This document shows, piece by piece, positions 59,702 to 64,000 of a DNA stretch of 64,000 nt (the first letter of the stretch is position 1; every line of letters starts with the position of its first letter). The DNA is taken from the NCBI GenBank assembly GCA_045611845.1, contig JAZKXZ010000015.1, positions 1-64,000 on the forward strand, in the 5' to 3' direction. The notes below the pieces were generated by a model, which did not search any database, was not told the origin of the DNA, and saw only the letters and a program-made list of their open reading frames with translations. Source of the DNA: Enterocola sp045611845 (GTDB lineage: Bacteria > Bacteroidota > Bacteroidia > Bacteroidales > Paludibacteraceae). Position numbers and translations under genes: made by a program.

Positions 59702-60271
59702 GTGAAAAAGAGTATAATTTATATTATTGCAGTTGTTTTAGCTTCTACGTTAGCTACCAGTTGCGTGAAACACAGCCCAAAACCAAGAGGATATTTTAGA
59801 ATTGAACTAAAGGAGAAGGAATATTCTAGAAGCGATTCTACCCTACCTTATAGCTTTGAATATCCAAAAAACTTGTCGCTTATAGTACCAAGCAAACAAG
59901 ATAAAGAATGGTTCGACATTGTTTATCCTCGCTACAATGCTAGAATTTATTTTAGCTACAAGTCTGTTAACAAGAATTTTAGAGAAATTTCTGAAGATTC
60001 TAGAAACTTTGTTTACAAACACGCATTCAAGGCAGATGCCATAGGCGAACAATATTATGAGAATGCAGAAAATAAAACATACGGCATTCTTTACGAAATA
60101 AAGGGCAACACTGCCTCTGCAGTGCAATTTGTGCTTACAGACAGTGTAAACCATTTCCTACGTGGTGCATTATACTTTAACAACAGACCAAACAAAGACT
60201 CTATTGCACCTGTTGTAGATTATATTACAGAAGACATCGTAAAAATAATGGAAACTACTCGCTGGAAATAA
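59702..60271 (+). CDS. gldD: Gliding-motility / T9SS lipoprotein GldD
   Basis: A 189-residue lipoprotein with GTG start, signal ending LATSC, and the hallmark PKPRGYFRIEL directly after it. GldD is needed for gliding and type IX secretion in flavobacteria. The rest (residues 40-185) is a mixed alpha/beta domain with DIVYPRYNARIYFSY. It is co-transcribed with folE upstream, and its TAA overlaps the PPTase ATG by one base. Confidence 0.88.
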   Translation: MKKSIIYIIAVVLASTLATSCVKHSPKPRGYFRIELKEKEYSRSDSTLPYSFEYPKNLSLIVPSKQDKEWFDIVYPRYNARIYFSYKSVNKNFREISEDSRNFVYKHAFKADAIGEQYYENAENKTYGILYEIKGNTASAVQFVLTDSVNHFLRGALYFNNRPNKDSIAPVVDYITEDIVKIMETTRWK

Positions 60272-60885
60272 TGCTTGTTTGTAGAGAACATATAAATGAT
60301 TCTGAGCTCATTATTTGGCGCATGGATGAAACTCTAGAAGAGTTGATGGAGCTTTCTCTGCACCACTACGACCATGAATTAGAGGCAATTTCTAATGATG
60401 TACGTAAAAAAGAACGTATTCTTTCTAGATACCTATTGGAAATGCTTATTGGCAGAAAAGCAGAAGTGAAGTACGAAGCTTCTGGCAAACCAATTATGGA
60501 TGGAGTAAGCTTTTCTATCTCTCATACCAAAAATTTTGTTGCTGTAATAGTTGGTAGTGGCATTGTAGGTGTAGATATCGAACACAAAAGCGACAGAATT
60601 TTTAAGGTAACAGAGAAAATTATGCACCCAGAAGAGCTAAATACTCTAAGTTCATACACCAAAAATTCAGAAGAAAAAGGCATTTTTTCATCAGAAGCAC
60701 AAAAATTTGCGCTACTTTGCTGGTGTGCAAAAGAAACTGTGTTTAAAATGATAGACGAAATTGGTGTAGATTTCACAAAAATGAACTGCAAAATAAGTTC
60801 AGACAAAGTAATCCTAACCTACAAAAATGCCGATTTCATCCTAAATTATCTGGAATTTCCCGATTTTTTTATTGTTTTTAGTTAA
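60271..60885 (+). CDS. 4'-phosphopantetheinyl transferase superfamily protein
   Basis: A 204-residue Sfp/HetI-type transferase that moves phosphopantetheine from CoA to a carrier protein. FSISHTKNFVAVIVGSG (near 86), the metal-binding GVDIEHKSDR (near 104) and WCAKETVFKM (near 151) are intact. The target could be an ACP. Coupled to gldD through a one-base overlap; Bacteroidota often carry gldD and a PPTase side by side. Confidence 0.88.
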   Translation: MLVCREHINDSELIIWRMDETLEELMELSLHHYDHELEAISNDVRKKERILSRYLLEMLIGRKAEVKYEASGKPIMDGVSFSISHTKNFVAVIVGSGIVGVDIEHKSDRIFKVTEKIMHPEELNTLSSYTKNSEEKGIFSSEAQKFALLCWCAKETVFKMIDEIGVDFTKMNCKISSDKVILTYKNADFILNYLEFPDFFIVFS

Positions 60886-60920
60886 AATGCATTTTTTTAC
60901 TAAAAAAGTTCTAGAAAAAT

Positions 60921-60951
60921 TTGCAAGAACCAAAATTTCATCATATCTTTG
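60921..60951 (+). promoter_or_regulatory. tRNA-Asp promoter
   Basis: TTG (60921-60923), 20 bases, TATCTTTG (60944-60951), 38 bases before the tRNA. Confidence 0.72.
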
Positions 60952-60989
60952 CATCGCAATTGAGGGAAACACCTAATGCAAAACAAAAT

Positions 60990-61066
60990 GGTGCGGTAGT
61001 TCAGTCGGTTAGAATATCGGCCTGTCACGCCGGAGGTCGCGGGTTCGAGTCCCGTCCGCACCGCCA
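60990..61066 (+). tRNA. tRNA-Asp (GTC), CCA encoded
   Basis: 77 bases with acceptor GGTGCGG / CCGCACC, D arm, anticodon loop CTGTCAC (anticodon GTC), T arm CGCGGGTTCGAGTCCCG and encoded CCA at 61064-61066. A terminator follows. Confidence 0.97.
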
Positions 61067-61070
61067 ACCT

Positions 61071-61107
61071 AAAAAGAGTTTCACAGAGTGAAGCTCTTTT
61101 TCTTTTT
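61071..61107 (+). terminator. tRNA-Asp terminator
   Basis: AAAAAGAGTTTCAC / GTGAAGCTCTTTTT stem (one mismatch) with an AGA loop, then a T tract. Confidence 0.85.
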
Positions 61108-61258
61108 ATGTATATAAGGGCTCGAACCCGCGACCAAAAAAATAGACAATCTCGCGGGTTAAGCTTGCGCGTGAGCGCGAGCTCGAGATACCTGCCAAAA
61201 AGAAGCCCAATAATAAGAAAGGCGACATGGCATTTATTAGTTCTAATATTGTAATCAT
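61106..61258 (-). pseudogene. N-terminal remnant of a permease, fused to an inverted tRNA T-arm fragment
   Basis: A 50-codon frame from the ATG at 61258. Residues 1-23 (INAMSPFLLLGFFLAG) match the first helix of DUF318/SO_0444-type permeases. After Gly23 the sequence becomes unrelated (SSSRSRAS) and then runs through an inverted copy of the tRNA-Asp T arm (GGTCGCGGGTTCGAG at 61121-61135 on the plus strand as its complement). No rest of the permease follows. It is a broken gene end, not a functional protein. Confidence 0.55.
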
Positions 61259-61280
61259 AATATTTATTTTTAGATTTTAT

Positions 61281-61320
61281 AAAAAAAATGGAATTGTTCG
61301 TAATTGAGCAATTCCATTTA
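61281..61320 (-). terminator. Terminator after the small membrane protein gene
   Basis: On the reverse strand AAATGGAATTG pairs with CAATTCCATTT and is followed by eight Ts. Confidence 0.82.
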
Positions 61321-61356
61321 TGTTTTAAACAAGTGTTTTGCCGAAAAAACTCATAA

Positions 61357-61554
61357 TTATTTCTTGTTTTCTTTATCTTTTTCAGAACTTTCGCCCAAAC
61401 TACAAGCCGCTAAACAAGTTACAGCCAAAGCCAATAAATAAACTGCCTCGTTTACAGCTATTTTCTCCATTCCAAGTAAAGTTAATGTACCTAGACCCAA
61501 TCCCAAGGCCACACATCTAAACACCAATAAAGGTAATTTCTTATCAAATTTCAT
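61357..61554 (-). CDS. Small membrane protein of unknown function
   Basis: A 65-residue protein with two predicted transmembrane helices (about residues 9-27 and 32-51) and a charged C-terminal tail (SSEKDKENKK). ATG start with AT-rich leader; a terminator follows. Not recognised. The window of codon use and hydrophobic pattern support a real gene. Confidence 0.55.
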   Translation of the reverse strand: MKFDKKLPLLVFRCVALGLGLGTLTLLGMEKIAVNEAVYLLALAVTCLAACSLGESSEKDKENKK

Positions 61555-61803
61555 AGTTCAAAAAGTTTAAAATTCAACTACAAAGATACGGATTTTTGGC
61601 AAAATATGGAGAGACAGTCTTACGATTTCTCAACATTTTGTAGTAAATTTGCAGTGTTAATAGTCAGACCTCCAAGCGAGTTAGGATCATTAACTGTCAA
61701 GATATAACTGTTTGATTCGTCAAGCAGTTCTATTTTTATTACGTAAATGCATATGGTTTATTAGGATTTGTATCACGGAATTCATAAATTCTAGTACAAA
61801 CAA

Positions 61804-61835
61804 CAAAACTTTGCCGTTAAGGGCAAAGTTTTATT
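61804..61835. terminator. Terminator after the DUF4112 gene
   Basis: AAAACTTTGCC / GGGCAAAGTTTT stem with a GTTAA loop, overlapping the last bases of the DUF4112 gene. Upstream on the plus strand (61560-61800) I see only a possible degenerate coding relic. Confidence 0.78.
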
Positions 61836-62317
61836 TAAAACAAAGACCAAATCCAATTTGCTAGTAGCGATAATAGATAAACAAGTGCTGCAATCACCCC
61901 TATTATAACCACAATTAGCAAAGCAGAAAGTGCAGCCTTTCCATTAACCTCTCTTACTATCTTTTTGTCGTTATCCACATAACCATTAATGAGTTTCATA
62001 TTTTTCAAAAACGCCTTATAAAAGAAGTCGCAAACACTACCAACCCCAAATGGAATCAACCCCACTGCCACATCTATTAAAATATTCAACAGCACCGCCA
62101 ATGTTAAAGGCAGTGAGCGAATTTTGAAGATACACAAATACAACTGTGGCAACACAAAAACAGAAGAAAATACATCGCCCGCACCAGGCACAAGACCTAT
62201 AATAGCATCAATGTAATACTTATCCATTACTGTTGCTATCGTATCAGAAACCTTATAAGAATAACTATTCAACAACTTCTGACGCATCTTAAGCTTTTTA
62301 TCTACTTTTTGTGACAT
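61835..62317 (-). CDS. DUF4112 membrane protein
   Basis: A 160-residue membrane protein of the DUF4112 family: YIDAIIGLVPGAGDVFSS near residue 34 and the repeated GD-like motif VGLIPFGVGSVCDFFYKAFLKN near 90, with a C-terminal transmembrane helix (about 128-152). Function unknown. Divergent from lepA with about 115 bases between them. Confidence 0.85.
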   Translation of the reverse strand: MSQKVDKKLKMRQKLLNSYSYKVSDTIATVMDKYYIDAIIGLVPGAGDVFSSVFVLPQLYLCIFKIRSLPLTLAVLLNILIDVAVGLIPFGVGSVCDFFYKAFLKNMKLINGYVDNDKKIVREVNGKAALSALLIVVIIGVIAALVYLLSLLANWIWSLF

Positions 62318-62404
62318 AGTTTTTTGTTAAATAAGATTAGTTTGTTTAGCACAAAGATAAAAAATATCTACGCTAAAAATAGCTATAATAAAGCGAATTT
62401 TCGT

Positions 62405-62412
62405 TATCTTTG
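62405..62412 (+). promoter_or_regulatory. -7 box TATCTTTG for lepA
   Basis: TATCTTTG ends 20 bases before the lepA ATG. Confidence 0.6.
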
Positions 62413-62432
62413 TACTCTTATTTTTAGGATTA

Positions 62433-64000
62433 ATGAAAAACATACGAAATTTCTGTATTATTGCGCATATAGACCATGGTAAAAGTACTTTGGCAGACCG
62501 TCTGCTTGAGGTAACAAGTACTGTTGTGGGTAAAGACATGCAGGCTCAAGTGCTAGACAACATGGACCTTGAACGCGAAAGAGGCATTACTATCAAGAGT
62601 CATGCCATTCAAATGGACTACACATACCAAGGCGAAAAATACACATTAAACTTAATTGACACCCCAGGGCACGTGGACTTTGCATACGAGGTTTCACGTT
62701 CTATTGCTGCGTGCGAGGGTGCTCTTCTTATTGTGGACGCTACTCAAGGTATTCAAGCACAAACCATTTCAAACCTTTATATGGCTATTGAACATGATTT
62801 GGAAATTATTCCTATCATGAACAAAATGGATATGGACAATGCCATGCCAGAAGAGGTGGAAGACCAAATAGTAGAACTTCTTGGTTGCAAACCAGAGGAG
62901 ATTATTCGTGCCAGCGGCAAAACAGGTATGGGTGTGGTGGAAATTCTTAACGCTATTGTGGAACGTATCAAACCACCAAAAGGAAATCCAGAAGGTCCGC
63001 TTCAATGTCTTATCTTCGACTCTGTATTCAACCCATTCCGTGGTATCATCACTTATATGAAGATAGTGAATGGCAGTATCAACACTGGCGACTTTGTAAA
63101 ATTTGTAAATACTGGTAAACAATATAACGCAGATGAGATTGGTGTTCTTCGTCTAGATATGGAACCTAGAAAGGAACTTAAATGTGGCGATGTGGGTTAT
63201 ATTATCTCTGGTATCAAGAATTCTAAGGAAGAGCGTGTGGGCGACACCATTACTCACGTAAACAACCCTTGCGAAAGTGCGATTGATGGTTTTGAAGAAG
63301 TAAAACCTATGGTATTCGCAGGCATTTATCCTATAGATACTGATGATTTTGAAGACTTGCGTGCATCTATAGAAAAACTGCAATTAAATGACGCTGCGCT
63401 TACCTTCCAAGCAGAATCTTCTATTGCTCTTGGCTTTGGTTTCCGTTGTGGTTTCCTTGGAATGCTTCACATGGAAATTGTGCAAGAGCGTCTAGACCGT
63501 GAGTTTAATATGGACGTTATCACCACTGTGCCAAACGTACCATATAAGATTTACACTAAAAAAGGCGAAGTACTAGAAGTACACAACCCATCTGGTATGC
63601 CAGACATTATGTTAATAGACCACGTAGAAGAACCATACATTCGTGCTTCTATTATCACAAAAACAGATTTTATTGGTCAAATTATGACACTTTGCCTTGG
63701 CAAACGTGGTGAACTTATCAAACAAGAATACATTTCTTCAAACCGTATTGAGCTTATCTATGATATGCCAATGGGTGAAATTGTGTTCGACTTCTATGAC
63801 AAATTAAAATCTATTTCAAAAGGTTATGCTTCGTTCGACTACCACATGAATGGCTTTAGAACATCACGCCTTATCAAACTAGATATTCTATTAAATGGTG
63901 AACCTGTGGACGCACTTTCTACCCTTACCCACTTCGACAACGCTGTGACTATTGGTCGTAGAATGTGTGAAAAACTTAAAGAACTTATCCCACGCCAACA
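62433..64000 (+). CDS. lepA: Elongation factor 4 (LepA), 3' end outside the window
   Basis: 522 codons of a protein usually near 595 residues; the right edge cuts it. GTPase motifs: G1 AHIDHGKST (near 10), RERGITI (G2), DTPGHVDF (G3), NKMD (G4) and SGKTGMGV (G5). The EF4-specific C-terminal region begins, with GYASFDYHM visible. It acts on stalled ribosomes, promoting back-translocation. Its start is set by the promoter box and the conserved MKNIRNFCIIAHIDHG opening. Confidence 0.95.
   Translation, partial: MKNIRNFCIIAHIDHGKSTLADRLLEVTSTVVGKDMQAQVLDNMDLERERGITIKSHAIQMDYTYQGEKYTLNLIDTPGHVDFAYEVSRSIAACEGALLIVDATQGIQAQTISNLYMAIEHDLEIIPIMNKMDMDNAMPEEVEDQIVELLGCKPEEIIRASGKTGMGVVEILNAIVERIKPPKGNPEGPLQCLIFDSVFNPFRGIITYMKIVNGSINTGDFVKFVNTGKQYNADEIGVLRLDMEPRKELKCGDVGYIISGIKNSKEERVGDTITHVNNPCESAIDGFEEVKPMVFAGIYPIDTDDFEDLRASIEKLQLNDAALTFQAESSIALGFGFRCGFLGMLHMEIVQERLDREFNMDVITTVPNVPYKIYTKKGEVLEVHNPSGMPDIMLIDHVEEPYIRASIITKTDFIGQIMTLCLGKRGELIKQEYISSNRIELIYDMPMGEIVFDFYDKLKSISKGYASFDYHMNGFRTSRLIKLDILLNGEPVDALSTLTHFDNAVTIGRRMCEKLKELIPRQ

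Noticed and set aside
62769..63383. Reverse-strand frames inside lepA
   Set aside because: Shadows of the conserved LepA coding sequence, which is not listed in full only because it leaves the window.

Overview
The window is a contiguous 64 kb piece of a low-GC chromosome from an anaerobic member of the Bacteroidota, most likely Bacteroidales. The support is: start sites preceded by the Bacteroidota -7 promoter box TAnnTTTG rather than Shine-Dalgarno or sigma70 boxes; type IX secretion and gliding parts (a PorT-like barrel, GldD, a protein with a type B sorting C-terminus); many Bacteroidota-typical families (DUF3078, DUF4112, DUF2027/Smr, DUF4468, FISUMP); and an anaerobic 2-oxoacid:ferredoxin oxidoreductase plus a B12-dependent ribonucleotide reductase. 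I see no transposase, prophage or CRISPR array. The last gene (lepA) runs off the right edge.

Layout. 0-10 kb: porT-like, cca (reverse), then a forward run of a lipoprotein, a secreted thioredoxin, pyrG, yidC, grpE, dnaJ and mnmA. 10-14 kb (reverse): a four-subunit 2-oxoacid ferredoxin oxidoreductase and an aminotransferase. 14-20 kb (forward): universal stress protein, two hotdog thioesterases, a frameshifted lipoprotein, a small Smr protein and nrdJ. 20-36 kb: ABC-F, an AddB-like nuclease, a TPR protein, gyrA, clpC, dapA, DUF6913, ligA and trmD. 36-42 kb is an accessory island: a HigB/HigA-like pair with a frameshifted toxin, an HTH relic, an esterase, a nucleotidyltransferase, a DUF2442-HTH regulator, a STAS-like pseudogene, small secreted proteins, and a small unknown protein flanked by two candidate structured RNAs. 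42-48 kb (reverse): hydrolase, CPBP protease, menA, mscS, DUF3078, pyrD, pyrK. 48-64 kb: an XRE regulator beside a 680 bp AT-rich region, mazG, tRNA-Lys, mntP, tkt, SRP RNA, bactofilin, a phosphoesterase lacking a normal start codon, a T9SS cargo protein, aspS, the queD-queE-folE-gldD-PPTase operon, tRNA-Asp and lepA.

The most notable observations are: (1) a ~100-127 bp imperfect-palindrome element in three copies, each beginning at the stop codon of a reverse-strand gene, with compensatory changes in its stems; (2) a CTP synthase that has lost both the Cys and the His of its glutaminase triad; (3) two candidate structured RNAs with their own promoters and terminators around an unknown 136-residue protein; (4) a sigma54-type -24/-12 promoter in front of clpC; (5) TTAGGAG heptamer arrays whose TAG serves as, or abuts, the stop codon of several unrelated genes; (6) several broken genes (HigB-like toxin, lipoprotein, STAS-like protein, permease remnant, ATG-to-ATA start); and (7) near-identical palindromic operators in front of two separate HTH loci.
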